Part shown: positions 46,824-58,832 of the stretch, one piece after another
Position numbering within the stretch: the first letter of the stretch is position 1
Layout: every line of letters begins with the position of its first letter
Assembly (NCBI RefSeq): GCF_014805685.1
Contig: NC_060902.1
Span: forward strand, 6,001,286 to 6,065,285
Origin: Silurus meridionalis
Lineage: Eukaryota; Chordata; Actinopteri; Siluriformes; Siluridae
DNA length: 64,000 bases
Direction of reading: 5' to 3'
The notes under the pieces: model-generated
Told to the model about the DNA's origin: nothing
What the model saw: the letters and a program-made list of their open reading frames with translations, nothing else
The model's database searches: none
Made by a program: the position numbers and the translations under genes

Positions 46824-48386
46824 CAGTGAGGAAAATAAGTATTTGAACACCCTGCTATTTTGCAAGTTCTCCCACTTAGAAATCATGGAGGGGTCTGAAA
46901 TTGTCATCGTAGGTGCATGTCCACTGTGAGAGACATAATCTAAAAAAAGAAATCCAGAAATCACAATGTATGATTTTTTAACTATTTATTTGTATGATAC
47001 AGCTGTAAATAAGTATTTGAACACCTGAGAAAGTCAATGTTAATATTTGGTACAGTAGCCTTTGTTTGCAATTACAGAGGTCAAAGCGTTTCCTGTAGTT
47101 TTCACCAGGTTTGCACACACTGCAGGAGGGATTTTGGCCTCCTCCACACAGATCTTCTCTAGATCAGTCAGGTTTCTGGCCTGTCGCTGAGAAACACGGA
47201 GTTTGAGCTCCCTCAAAGATTCTCTATTGGGTTTAGGTCTGGAGACTGGCTAGGCCACGCCAGAACCTTGATATGCTTCTTACAGAGCCACTCCTTGGTT
47301 ATCCTGGCTGTGTGCTTCGGGTCATTGTCATGTTGGAAGACCCAGCCTCGACCCATCTTCAATGCTCTAACTGAGGGAAGGAGGTTGTTCCCAAAATCTC
47401 GCAATACATGGCCCCGGTCATCCTCTCCTTAATACAGTGCAGTCGCCCTGTCCCATGTGCAGAAAAACACCCCAAAGCATGATGCTACCACCCCATGCTT
47501 CACAGTAGGGATGGTGTTCTTGGGATGGTACTCATCATTCTTCTTCCTCCAAACACGTTTAGTGGAATTATGACCCAAAAGTTCTATTTTGGTCTCATCT
47601 GACCACATGACTTTCTCCCATGACTCCTCTGGATCATCCAAATGGTCATTGGCAAACTTAAGACGTGCCTGGACATGTGCTGGTTTAAGCAGGGGAACCT
47701 TCCGTGCCATGCATGATTTCAAACCATGGCGTCTTAGTGTATTACCAACAGTAACCTTGGAAGCGGTGGTCCCAGCTCTTTTCAGGTCATTGACCAGCTC
47801 CTCCCGTGTAGTTCTGGGCTGATTTCTCACCTTCCTTAGGATCATTGAGACCCCACGGTGAGATCTTGCATGGAGCCCCAGTCCGAGGAGATTGACAGTC
47901 ATGTTTAGCTTCTTCCATTTTCTAATGATTGCTCCAACAGTGGACCTTTTTTCACCAAGCTGCTTGGCAATTTCCCCGTAGCCCTTTCCAGCCTTGTGGA
48001 GGTGTACAATTTTGTCTCTAGTGTCTTTGGACAGCTCTTTGGTCTTGGCCATGTTAGTAGTTGGATTCTTACTGATTGTATGGGGTGGACAGGTGTCTTT
48101 ATGCAGCTAACGACCTCAAACAGGTGCATCTAAATTAGGATAATAAATGTAGTGGACGTGGACATTTTTAAGGCAGACTAACAGGTCTTTGAGGGTCAGA
48201 ATTCTAGCTGATAGACAGGTGTTCAAATACTATCATACAAATAAATAGTTTAAAAATCATATATTGTGATTTCTGGATTTTTTTTTTTTAGATTATGTCT
48301 CTCACAGTGGACATGCACCTTTCAGACCCCTCCATGATTTCTAAGTGGAAGAACTTGCAAAATAGCAGGGTGTTCAAATACTTATA
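46824..48386 (-). mobile_element. Near full-length Tc1-like transposon (family C)
   Basis: The left terminus CAGTGAGGAAAATAAGTATT follows TA at 46822-46823. The right region from 48230 repeats it in inverted order (CAGGGTGTTCAAATACTTAT). Each TIR is about 200 bp and holds two copies of the AAGTATTTGAACACC motif (46838 and 47011 on the left; counterparts near 48222 and 48370), which is the IR/DR layout of Sleeping Beauty-type elements. The last ~12 bp of the right end are replaced. It carries a dead transposase gene on the minus strand. About 1.56 kb, the normal size for the group. Confidence 0.93.
47040..48052 (-). pseudogene. Tc1-like DDE transposase, full length but frameshifted (family C)
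   Basis: Would catalyse cut-and-paste transposition. The start [20 protein letters not shown] is at 48052 and the family stop is near 47040, giving about 338 codons, the normal length (~340). Order: N-terminal helix-turn-helix ([20 protein letters not shown]), linker, catalytic domain. The three catalytic residues are visible: D in [13 protein letters not shown] in [11 protein letters not shown] and E in [10 protein letters not shown], with 34 residues between the last two (DD34E). Lesions: small deletions put about 11 codons over the AT-hook-like GRPR region out of frame (now [11 protein letters not shown]); frame is lost after TVKHG and recovers at [11 protein letters not shown]; one base is missing after IENL. 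It cannot encode an active enzyme. Confidence 0.93.
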
Positions 48387-48538
48387 TATGTGTATCTCTT
48401 GCGCAAGTGAAGGGAAAATGTAATGCTACAGAATTTAAAGACATTGTATGCATTGTATTAAACATATTGGTAAACTTTTAGGTTAAGGATGATCCACATA
48501 TGGACGAAAAAGCCAGGTGTTCTTATAAAACGCTATTA

Positions 48539-49291
48539 CCATAATTTCCGGACTATAAATCGCACCCATATATAAGCTGAATTTGACAAAGATTTTTATT
48601 TTGAACATAAATAAGCCGCACCTGTCCTACACTGAAACTAATGAACTTTACAGAGGCTTTAACGAAAGACAGTGTCTGTTACACGGTGTAATGGGTGAAA
48701 TATGCTGTGGCTCCGTTAAGAGCGTAGCGGCATTTTGGGAATAGCCTGCCGCCGCATTTTTCAAGTATTACTGCATGTGTGCAAGACCAGGGAATATGTC
48801 CTTATTATTTTCTGATGCTCATTTTTAAGTTTCTTTGACTAACCCGTAACGTTGTTGCCAAGAAAAATAAAAAAGCACAAGTTTTGGAAACCTGTCTGTG
48901 CTTATATGATTTCTGTTGCAACTGGAGTTAGCGAGCTCTCCCTTCACCCAGACTCAACAAGTTACAACGGCTTGTATCTAAACAGTAGCCTACCAAGAAA
49001 GTCATTGTTCACTGTCTTCCTCCTTCCTTTCACAACTATTTCTCTCGAGAGTTTATCTTTGTCGTGCGCCACCGGTGAAGTTTTTCTCCCGATGCCGTGC
49101 AGCTCAGAACACAGGTGAGGTGCGTTTTTTCGTTTCTGTTCGGAAATTTCATTGGTCTAATGTTATGCCGCTCAGTTTTTTGGCTTGAAGTTTGTGAAAC
49201 CGGGAAAAACAAAGGAAAAATCCATAAATAAGCCGCTTCATTGTTTAAGAACGTGGGAAAAAAGGAGCGGCTTATAGGCCGAAAAATACGG
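48539..49291 (-). mobile_element. Pogo-like DNA transposon, deleted, copy 2
   Basis: Starts CCATAATTTCCGGACTATAA and ends with the complement of CCGTATTTTTCGGCCTATAA, flanked by TA at 48537-48538 and 49292-49293. It shares its left ~370 bp with copy 1. Near 49030-49130 it carries, on the minus strand, the transposase fragment NEKTHLTCVLSCTASGEKLH. At 753 bp it is an internally deleted element. Confidence 0.88.
49036..49140 (-). pseudogene. Pogo-like transposase fragment
   Basis: The minus strand encodes NRNEKTHLTCVLSCTASGEK, the conserved stretch around the first catalytic region in pogo/Tigger/jerky-type transposases, then leaves the family frame at WRTTKINSREK. It is more truncated on its N-terminal side than the copy at 59196-59351. 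Confidence 0.78.
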
Positions 49292-49293
49292 TA

Positions 49294-49679
49294 CTTGAAA
49301 TAAGGAAGTCTTTTTAATGTAATTGTAAATAGCACTCATTTATATAATTCACAGAAAACTCAAAAACAATCCCAAAAGCTTTTTCAAACAACTAGGCTAT
49401 TTTTCTACCATTCTACTTTTTTTTTTTTTAACATAACATTCCGTGTTTAATATGTCCTGTAATCAATTTTATTCATGCACCTTATGTACAGATTAGTTTG
49501 TCAAAAGCCGTACTACAAACGCTGCAGATAATGATCATCTATAACCATGCATAAAACACACTCATTATCACACCCCTAATTGAGATTAGCATCTTTATAA
49601 TTATTTTTTTTTCTTTCTACACAACAAACTCTCTGGAGCATTGGGCTATTCTTTGAGCTGATTGTCTCTTCACTTTTTT
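49294..49679. other. Unannotated AT-rich sequence
   Basis: No gene or recognised repeat. Confidence 0.4.
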
Positions 49680-50440
49680 GCATGTTCTCCCAAACAACTT
49701 CACTGAAACTAATTTCAACATTTAAGCAGCTGTTGAGAGAAATCGTTTGTGTTCGAACGGATTTCGTTCGGAGCGCTATTGATCCAAGATGCTGTGTATT
49801 TGATGTCTTTATGTATATCTCTGGAAGCTTCATAGAATCCAAAATGGCTTCAGACAGAGTGGCACTCTAATCGAATGCTTAAAGAAAGCAATTTGGCCTG
49901 AAGGTGACCCGTTCTGCTGCACTCTCAGAAAACATTAATGAGGAATTATTATTTTTTTTTTGCATAGACCTAAAGCACATTTTGACCACTCATCTATTTT
50001 GGTCTTCATTAATCGGCAGCAAATTACCTCAGTGCCTGCACACCCGATCCTGGGGAATCTTTCTTCTCAGTTTCTCGATTTATATATTTATTTTTTGGCT
50101 TCGCTCAGATCCTGCAGGTTGTTTTTCCGAAAGACGAGCGCAAAGCTCATCTTGGAATGACGGTGGGAAAACGGCCAAAGGATGTTTACTAAAACAAATG
50201 CAGGAAAGCAAATTCCAGTCATGAAGAGTAATGGGCATTAGTCAGCGGAAAATAACCCAATCAAACACAACTGCCTGCTGGGCCTTTTTGATGAATACGA
50301 CGCAAAGCAAAGCTGCGAGTACAATAATAATCAGGGCCCCTGTTTCAGATACGGCGCGCATGACCCGCAATCTCACTGTTCATTTATCTTCGATGTCCTT
50401 TTTCCTCTCCAGACAGCGTGCTAGATTTATTGAATGAATG
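49680..50440. promoter_or_regulatory. Large candidate conserved non-coding element
   Basis: The longest repeat-free, balanced-composition block in the window. Motifs include GAACGGATTTCGTTCGGAGCG near 49755, ACATTAATGAGGAATTATT near 49932, TCTTCATTAATCGGCAGC near 50003, GAGTAATGGGCATTAGTCAGC near 50226 and CAATCAAACACAA near 50260. Multiple TAAT/ATTA cores and CpG words are typical of deeply conserved developmental enhancers. Overlapping short frames in several phases argue against a single exon. Inference only. Confidence 0.42.
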
Positions 50441-50457
50441 TTAAATCAACGTCTGCA

Positions 50458-50497
50458 AAAAAAAAAAAAAAGAAAGAAAGAAAGAAAGAAAGAAAAA
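50458..50497. repeat. A-run and (AAAG)n microsatellite
   Basis: A15-type run followed by about six AAAG units. Confidence 0.95.
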
Positions 50498-51049
50498 TGA
50501 CACATTATACTCTACAAACACAAAGCTTAATTGAGGCACATTTATCATAACACAAACTCGCTGACATTAAACAAAAGGAAAGCTGGGTGCACTTCTAATA
50601 TTAGAGCCAGCGCTTTTAAAATGTCTGAAGTAAGGGGAACAGTGCATGTATGAGAGTGTGTGTGAGTGAGTGTGTGTGTGCACTGAGCTCAATTCGAAGA
50701 AGTTGCAAATCCATTATCATTTTGCTCTCAACACTGCCATCCCATTTCCTATTCCCTTTGCATGTCTTCTTACTGATATTTCATTTATTTCTTGTCACAA
50801 CACAAGGAATCGGTTTATTTTTACTGTCCAGGTGCAGCAGGCTACAATTCTGACCAGGGTAGATGTCAAGGTAGTGTAGATCAGGTGTCGCACCCACAAC
50901 TCATTAGACATCACAAACTCATAGCACGTACCTTGTCACATTATCATTAACACATATAATGTTGTAACCTGATTTGTACTGGTATATTGCATCATCTGCC
51001 TTTGTGTGACTTTATTTACTGTCTTTCTGTATGCACCATCTACATGTTG
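50498..51049. other. Unannotated sequence
   Basis: GT-rich stretch near 50655-50680; otherwise nothing recognised. Confidence 0.4.
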
Positions 51050-51420
51050 TCTCGCCCGGTTAATCCTCTTTTCACTTTGTAAGTAAACTCTTTCCTGCAC
51101 TCGCATCCATCATTTTCATTGCTTTCTAGCCAATAATGAACAGCACAGCTCAGAAAATATAATGAATAGACATTCTGTGCCACCCAGATGATGATGGGTT
51201 CCCTTTTAAATCTGATTTCTCTCAAGTTTTCTTGCCATGTCAGGGAGTTTTTCCTTTCACAGTCGCCACTGGCTTGCTCATTAGAGACAAATTTCAAATT
51301 ATATAGAACAAAACATATAGGCAAGTAACGTATACATTCTAACTTTTTAAGCTTTTGGTAAAGCTGCTCCGAGACAGTGCCTATAAATGCGCTAAACAAA
51401 TAAAAATGAATTGAATTAAT
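51050..51420 (+). mobile_element. L2-like LINE 3' UTR fragment
   Basis: CACCCAGATGATGATGGGTTC, CAGGGAGTTTTTCCTTTCAC, GGCTTGCTCATTAGAGACAA and AAGCTGCTCCGAGACAGTG, ending in AATAAAAATGAATTGAATT. This is the familiar fish L2-type 3' tail. No coding part is left. Confidence 0.75.
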
Positions 51421-51763
51421 TTTACGTGCTTCTTCACATGATGCTTCTGGTTGCTTCCGTTTTTCTCTGCTCTCGGCTTTAAATCAGTATTCTGATTTCC
51501 AGCTCTCTTGAAACGCATGTTTTTTACGGTCACGCTCCTGGGACGCAGTTATGACTCATTTTTTCGTCTTCAAAACACGTTCAGTAAAATGTGTTTATGC
51601 AGTGTGGTTCAACAAAATGCAAGGTTTTACCATTCTGATCCCTCCGTCGAGTGAAAGAAAGAAAAAGCAACTTTTTGACCACCTATTAGCCTAACACACA
51701 TGACTTTAAATAGTCTAGCACAAATCCCATCTGTACAGGTCATAGGAAATATCCCATACTATC
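51421..51763. other. Unannotated sequence
   Basis: No gene or recognised repeat. Confidence 0.4.
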
Positions 51764-51925
51764 TTCCTTATGCCATCTCGGGGAGTTTTTCCTTGCCACA
51801 GTTGCTCATCAGGGACAAACTTAATTACAAAGAACATATTTACTTTTAATCACCACATTATCTGTGTAAAGCTGCTTTGAGACAATGTTCATTGTTAAAA
51901 GCGCTATACAAATAAAAATTGTACG
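51764..51925 (+). mobile_element. L2-like LINE 3' tail fragment
   Basis: GCCATCTCGGGGAGTTTTTCC, AGCTGCTTTGAGACAATG and AAAAGCGCTATACAAATAAA, same family and orientation as 51050-51420. Confidence 0.78.
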
Positions 51926-52689
51926 TTTTGGATAGTATTTACAAATAAGTATTTATACCAAAGCATGAGATATATTTAATGTGTTTCAAATAAAGTATTA
52001 ATCAATATGGGATTATATACTATCACACCAGTGCAATTTCATTTATTTAAGAAGCATGGGTCAGCTAAATGAATGACATTTACGTCCTTAAACTGAAGTG
52101 GTCATTACATTTGCATTTACTACACTGTTGAGAATGCACACCTACGTCACTACTTCACATGAAAAGCCCACATAAAAACTATGATTTATTGCGATTCGCA
52201 ATTTCCCCTTGTGTTATTGCTTTTCTGCAGCAGGATGTTCAATAGGCAGGATATTGTCTGAATAGCTTTCGCTAGCCACCATTCAGGCTTTTCTTAGTGG
52301 TATTTCTCTCACCCTCTGAAACAAATCAACATCTAACACATCTGTCATCTAACATCTAACCTAGCCTGTCTACTTCACACCAAAATGCTTTATCCTGTAG
52401 CAAATACAACCTCCTGCTATCAGACCAATCAGCAGAGACAGACAAGATGGGAGCCAAACACTCTCAGATGGCCAGAGTATTATTGCAAATAAGCTGTATT
52501 TTCCATAAAGTGTTGGGTTTGCTGATCTTTGCTTCAAAGTTCTAGTGGGAATCTCCGCAAAGTGAGAAATTTGCAATGTAACAAAGGTAAGAAAAAAAAT
52601 CTAAATTTAAAAGCTTTGTTCTCCTTCATGTAAAAACATACTACTCTCTAGCGTTACTTTACAGATAGCAAAGGAAGACATTACAGATG
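51926..52689. other. Unannotated sequence
   Basis: No gene or recognised repeat. Confidence 0.4.
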
Positions 52690-53690
52690 TGTACAGTTGT
52701 TTGCAAATCCACAGGCTCCCTGGTCGAATAATATAATTGATTGAATACTTGAAGAGAAAATAAACACAGTCTTTGCTGTGAACAATTTCAAATCTCAGAA
52801 TAGGGCTCGGAATTTAATTAACTTGTCGGTCTTAATTGATTCATTAGGACTTGTTAGGAAGGTCAAGATTTGTCATTAAAAAATATATCTTTGACTCGTC
52901 AAGCCTTGCGCTTTATTCAGCAACCACAGGGTTCTCTAAGCAGCTGACTGAGCATCTGAAAATGAATCTAATGATGCCTACAATGTAGAGTAACATTATA
53001 AAAAAAAGCTATCAAAGCCCTTCCAGATCGCAACCGTGGAAACCAAGGCAGAAAAACTGAGAAAACCTATAAATAGAACTGTGCAAAAAACAAAACACAA
53101 TTACCATGATATGCATATAGGAGTCATCAGAAGTAAATCGTACCTGTGAACTAACTACAAAATTGATTCTCCAATATAAAGCAGAGACAGTTTAGACTGT
53201 GGACAAAAGAGATAAAAATAGAACTCTCCATATTTGAGGTAAAAGGGGATAGCATTTGATGAAAAGAACTTACATTATAATTTGGGCTCATGTGGGAGCC
53301 TAAGGCACAGAAAACATGGCATTGGTAGATGGAAGAATGGATTTCAGTAAATATCAGTAAATTCTGGAAGCAAACATTATACAGTGAGACTAAAAAAAGG
53401 ATGATGAATTTCAAAACAAACATCATAATCCACTCTGTACTACTTCAAGAAATACAAGATGAAGTGTTATACATAACTGAATACCCATTTGTAGATCTTG
53501 AAATGTGCTTTTAAGAGGGTCAAGGAATATCTAAGAATTTCAAACATTTTCCAAAGAATAGTGGGGTGAAAAGTAATTAAACGAGAATAGAAAGCCTCCT
53601 AGGTGGCTACTAATTAAACATCCACAACCTGATATCTGCTGAAGGGGCTTATAAACATTTTATATAACTGTGTAATAAAATTTATTTATT
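52690..53690 (+). mobile_element. Strongly degenerate Tc1-like transposon (family E)
   Basis: Family-ordered islands remain: CTTAATTGATTCATTAGGAC near 52833, GGTTCTCTAAGCAGCTGACTG near 52930, AAAGCCCTTCCAGATCGC near 53013, AAATTCTGGAAGCAAACATT near 53359 and CCTCCTAGGTGGCTAC near 53596. The second to fourth correspond to transposase start, helix-turn-helix and mid-catalytic regions, and the last to the C-terminus. All frames are broken. Recognition rests on remembered fish Tc1 sequences. Confidence 0.6.
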
Positions 53691-54407
53691 AAAATAGTTT
53701 GCTCTAGAATTTGCCTTCACTTCTTTTTACTTAAGAAATCAGTTAATTATGCAATTCGGTGGGAAAACATTGAACACACAAGCACTGTGTGTACAACTGT
53801 AAGCACCAATCCTTTCAATAAAGTCTTACATTTAATTTTAAAATCCTCACTGTGTGCATCTGCATTTAGATTTTGTCATGAATGTGTCTCCACCAAAGGT
53901 ATTAGAATTTCATGGCCAATTGTTTCGTTTTTTTCTATACATTATGTACATTTGGATTTGAACGTGGAAAAAATTGAGATGACATATTTTAGAATTTCCA
54001 ACTAAATGTGTTAAACAACTATAAAAAAAAGGAATACACATGACTAACACTTGTTTCTTGTTGCCCATGTAATCCCTGTTAGATCGATTGTTTAAACAAT
54101 AAAGAGCTCTGAAGGTCTTTTCTAAGTTTTAGCCCTGGGTTATTCTTGTGAAAAGTGTGTTTTTGTGGAAAGTCGACAGAAACATTGTATGCTAATTTCA
54201 AAAAGAAATTAACTCAATCGAATTAGTAGGACCTTCGCCCAGCAACAAGACAATGAACAAAAGCCTAAGAAAAAAATTAAATTAAATAACCTCAAATGAC
54301 TGTATAATACTGTAGAAAGAACATTACTCATAATCTTACATTCTTGTGCTCATGTAAGTGCACATAAATAAATGTGATAAATACACATCGTTCACCTTAA
54401 CTCTTAA
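53691..54407. other. Unannotated AT-rich sequence
   Basis: No gene or recognised repeat. Confidence 0.4.
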
Positions 54408-54522
54408 ATTCTGTATAACTTAAATTCTGTTGAACTCAAATTCTGTTAACTCTTAAATTCTGTAAAGCTGCTTTGAGACAATGTCCGTTGTTAAAAGCGC
54501 TTTAGAAATAAACTTGACTTGG
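54408..54522 (+). mobile_element. L2-like LINE 3' terminal fragment
   Basis: AAGCTGCTTTGAGACAATG and AAAAGCGCTTTAGAAATAAA. The preceding 60 bp repeat TTAAATTCTGT-type words about four times at ~16-bp spacing. Confidence 0.7.
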
Positions 54523-54715
54523 AAAAAACACTAACACAATAAATGACTATATCAGGGAAAATAGTGGAAGATTTTAGACTGACCAAGTCAAACACCAGAC
54601 TGATCAATCAGACGGATACAAAATGATCAATCAATGAAAAGTTGTGGATGTCAGTGTGTCATTGCCTATATGCAGTTACTGCAAGCAGGGATATGTGACC
54701 ACCAATATTAATGTT

Positions 54716-54756
<41 letters not shown>
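54716..54756. repeat. (AAT)n microsatellite
   Basis: About 13 trinucleotide units. Confidence 0.96.
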
Positions 54757-54757
<1 letters not shown>

Positions 54758-55148
54758 TGTTCTAACAATGTTTGCTTACCTAAAAATTAAGCTACCAGGG
54801 AGTACCAAGTTGTTTACCACATCTAGATATCAGTAAATAAAACCTGAAACTCATCTGTTTCACATTAAACCCAAATATATTCAGGCTACAGCATAAGCTA
54901 AAGAATTAGCCCTGCTGTTCCAATGCTTTCATTGTTGACTGTTCTCTATAGGTACTAATTTCCCCCAGTGTCTAGGAGAAACATTACTTCAGTTTTTTTA
55001 CTATAGATCTCAAACCTCAATAATAAGCTTTTTGAAGATGGTGAATGCATTTTGAAGTTAGCCTATATACTAGTTCAATGCAAGCACAATCATCTGCACC
55101 ACGCTGCAATTTTGGAGGCGTTTGAAGACCAAGGCTTTCGCTGGAAAA
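54757..55148. other. Unannotated sequence
   Basis: No gene or recognised repeat. Confidence 0.4.
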
Positions 55149-55160
55149 AGAGAGAGAGCG

Positions 55161-55207
<47 letters not shown>
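55149..55207. repeat. (GA)n microsatellite
   Basis: GA array with one GCGCAA interruption near 55158. Confidence 0.95.
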
Positions 55208-55210
<3 letters not shown>

Positions 55211-56756
55211 CGGTAAGTTGGAGAAGGATGTGGTATTTTGTTAGGAATTGAGGTTTCAGCTTAGCATGCCATTTCAACAGCCTGCCAGTTATCAAAGCTG
55301 CACAGTGCTGTGGCACTTACTATGGAATTTTGTAACGCTCAACAACTTTGGAAAGACCAGTAATAAGTATTAGTGTGTAATAGGCATTAAGGAAGGCTAA
55401 TTGCTCCGAATGCGTTTATTGCTTTTCTATAGCACCGGCTATGAAAGCGGTTTCGGTTGCAAGTCGCGAGTTTATTTTAATACGTTCGTTCCAAAACGTT
55501 ATCATTTCTACAGCAGCAGCCTCTTCACAGATACTTGTACGGTCCACGCTTTATGTTGAACTTTTCTGTGAGATGAGATTCATTCAGCATTTGTTAAGAA
55601 CTGTCAAAGATAAAGGTGCTTTTTACGTTTTCGACCACCAGAAATGATCAAAATGATAATGTTTGTAAAAATTATAGGCCTGTGCTGTTTTCCATCTGCC
55701 ATTGCAACTCCACATTACAAGTCACATGCTACACTGATCACTCACACCTGTTTCATGTTTTCACAATTTTGAATTTCAATTTCTTGTTTCTTACGCTCTT
55801 GCTTTTGCGCATGTTTTGTTGTTTCCTTTCTGTCACTGAATTGAAGATAAGCAGATGCAAGTGCAGATATTTCCTTTATTTAATTGTATAAGTGATAGTG
55901 AATCCAAATAATTAATCAAAGATACAAAAGACAAAGTACCTCAAAAGGGAAGCAAGAACAATGAACGACAACCCAAAGGCAACGAGGGACACAGATTCCA
56001 GAATTTAAACAGTGCATGTGCTAACAATAATTGGGTGATACAGGTGTAAGTAATCAGTGTTGCATGTGAAAGGGAATGTAGAGGTGCAATGGCTGATGGG
56101 AAATATAGTTCAAGGCCATAATCCTGACACTGAGGATGAAGCTGATGAGGCAGTTACTGTTGTTTCTAAGAACTACAAGCTACTTGCTGTCAACTGTTAC
56201 TGAAGCTGTTACTCTTCATTTTCCACACCCCATTTAGTGATTAATTTCTTAAAACTGTGTCATAATATAATTTAGATTTCGCCTTTTTATGTACATTACA
56301 GATACATTTATAATGGCAACATTGAATGGCAAATGCATTATTGATAAAAAAAAAATTGTACTGTAGTAGTAGCAGTAGCCAATCACATATTTTTCTCTTA
56401 TTTTATGCCTACAACAGAGCTGTGAAATGCTTAAATTTGATTGGCTGGAATCAGATAACAGTCCAATTAAAAGCAGTGCCAGCTACAAAAAAAAATATCA
56501 TTGCACTTCTTATGATAGTAATATTATTAGTTATTATTGGTTATATTACTGTTTCAAAAATACATTCAGGGACAAAAATGAATAAAAACAATAGATATAA
56601 GCATGGGGGAGGAATTGGGAGTTACTGTATAGCATGTAATAATAATAGAATTTCACATTATTATGAGTCAAATGAAGTACTTAAGAAGGCACTTATAAAA
56701 AGTCCGAAACATGTTCACTTTCATAATACTGCATTTAAACACCATGAGCTCCCCCC
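55208..56756. other. Unannotated sequence
   Basis: No gene recognised over about 1.5 kb. The 149-codon plus frame at 56326-56775 begins and ends in low-complexity AT-rich DNA and shows no domain, although it includes a hydrophobic run (IALLMIVILLVIIGYI). Confidence 0.4.
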
Positions 56757-56764
56757 CCAAAAAA

Positions 56765-56807
<43 letters not shown>

Positions 56808-56868
56808 ATATTAATAATAAATAAATAAATAAAAATATATTAATAATACATAAATAAATAAATAAATA

Positions 56869-56899
<31 letters not shown>

Positions 56900-56900
56900 G
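56757..56900. repeat. (AAAT)n compound microsatellite
   Basis: AAAT arrays interrupted by ATTAATAAT and AAAATATATT segments. Confidence 0.95.
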
Positions 56901-56931
56901 TAGCAACAATAATAAATTAATTAATCAAACT

Positions 56932-57035
56932 TTATTTTGGCTTCTCCCATTAGGAGTCGCCACAGCGGATCATCCGTATTCGTGATCTGCATGTTGGATT
57001 GTCACATGTTTTACGTTGGATGCCCTTCCTAATAA
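56932..57035 (-). mobile_element. tRNA-Glu-like SINE, 5'-truncated
   Basis: Retains the RTE-like tail (GGCTTCTCCCATTAGGAGTCG, CACAGCGGATCATCCG) and part of the body (TGTTTTACGTTGGATGCCC). The tRNA head is missing. It sits between AAAT/TTAAT-type low-complexity sequences. Confidence 0.85.
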
Positions 57036-57937
57036 ATCAATTAATAAATAAATAAACAAAATATTTAATTAATTGATAAAAATATAATATACAGTAACTT
57101 TAAAAAAAACATGCTGCATTGACCCTATTCTGGGTTTTAAAAAGACAAGTAAAAATGTTGTTTCCCATTGGAAAAAGAAACAAATATTGGACAGCCAATT
57201 AAACTGCAGCCTTCAAGATTCTGTGTATGTGGCCAGCTAAATTTATAAACCCACATACTGTATTCTCTGTGGGTTATGGGCATAGTGTCTGGCCATGAGA
57301 CTCAATAATCCAAAACCAGATTTGGAAACTGTAGCTTTACTTTCTTTTGAGGCTAAATCATGGCATGTACATTATTTTATATGATTTTTTTTCACCATTC
57401 CTTCACACAGAAATGGGAAAAGCTGTAAATAGAAAAACACATGAACCCAAGGACACAACTAATACAATAATAGACGTGTATAAATGTACTAGAAGTGCAA
57501 GCACTTGAAGTGACATGAGGTTGGATAATTAGACACAGTAATGATGATTTTCTTCGTTCTGATAAAATTGCACCAAAAAAAAAAGACCAACAGAGCCCTT
57601 TTACAAATTTATATCATATTATGATATCCACAAAACTCACAATTGGATGAGTACAAAAGCTTCCAATATTGCAGCTTAGCCAGTGGAGTAAGTCTGTATT
57701 GCTCTTATACTAATTTCAGTAGCTAGTCTATCAATAATTGGTAGATATGTGAATGATTCTATACCAGATTTTGCATTAACATCTGTAATTCATTTACAAT
57801 CTGTTTCACTGTAATATATTTGTGTTTTAAATTGTTGCTTTAGATTGTTGTTTATTATAAGATGATCATTATAATCTTATTGTGCACAGTAGCACCACAA
57901 CAGTGAAGTTTCTTTAAAAAACTTCTTGATATATATA
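57036..57937. other. Unannotated sequence
   Basis: No gene or recognised repeat. Confidence 0.4.
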
Positions 57938-58402
57938 TGTACAAAAGTATTAGGACACCTAATTTTTTTTAGCCATATGTGTTTTTCCCCAAACTGTTAC
58001 CACAAAGCATTAGGCACACAATTATATAGAATGTATTTGAATTTGATAGTATTACATTTGAAACCTGTTCCACCATGACAATGCCCCTGTGCACAAAGCC
58101 AGCTCCATGAAGATATAGTTAACATAGATTAGTGTGAATTGAGTAGCCTGCAATAGGGCTGCACCCCAAGCCTCCTCACCCTACATCAGTATCTGACTTT
58201 ACACCCTTGTGGCTGAATGAACCACAAATCTCCACAAGCACACTTTAAATTCTAGTAGAACACCTTCCCAGAAGAGTGGATCGTTGTTAGAAGAATGGTG
58301 GAGTGGTTATTGTAATAGAAAATAGACTAGATGTGGAATGTTCAAAATGTTCACTTAAATGGTATGGTCAGGTGTCCACAAACTTTTGTACATAAAGTGT
58401 AT
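57938..58402 (-). mobile_element. Tc1-related MITE (Tip-like), copy g, near full length
   Basis: TACAAAAGTATTAGGACACC at the left and GTCCACAAACTTTTGTACAT at the right are roughly inverted. Interior shows CATGACAATGCCCCTGTGC and CTCCTCACCCTACATCAGT. A short internal repeat of GAAGAATGGTGGA-type sequence near 58290 is unique to this copy. Confidence 0.84.
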
Positions 58403-58760
58403 ATTAGCTTAAAGCTAATAGACAAATAGCTACAAGGACAACAGCCATCTTGTTTAGTTGACTAAAAAATATTAAGGTTTTAGCACCGTGCTTCATGTCA
58501 ATCAGCCTCTGCTTTTTGGTGCTTCAGTAAAGAGGAAAAATGCATTCAGCACCCGCTAGACATTCTCAGGGCTAACACACACTAGCAATACTTTGAATGA
58601 GCAGTGGCACAAGGAAGCTTTTGTCCCACTCTTGGACAACAGAGCCACTGACAGCGAGAAAAAGGACAGAAATAACAGGAGAGAGAGAAAAACAATGAGA
58701 AAAATGGATTTGTTAGTAGAATAGCAGCTGGGGTTTGCATCAGGAGATTGTGAACCATCT

Positions 58761-58762
<2 letters not shown>
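58403..58762. other. Unannotated sequence
   Basis: No gene or recognised repeat. Confidence 0.4.

Positions 58763-58830
<68 letters not shown>
58763..58830. repeat. (CA)n microsatellite
   Basis: Pure CA array of about 34 units. Confidence 0.97.

Positions 58831-58832
<2 letters not shown>

Noticed and set aside
47589..47822. Plus-strand frame (77 codons) across 47.6-47.8 kb
   Set aside because: Antisense shadow of the family C transposase.
56326..56775. 149-codon plus-strand frame with a hydrophobic stretch
   Set aside because: Ends in (AAAT)n, has no recognisable domain and lies in AT-rich DNA where chance frames are common.
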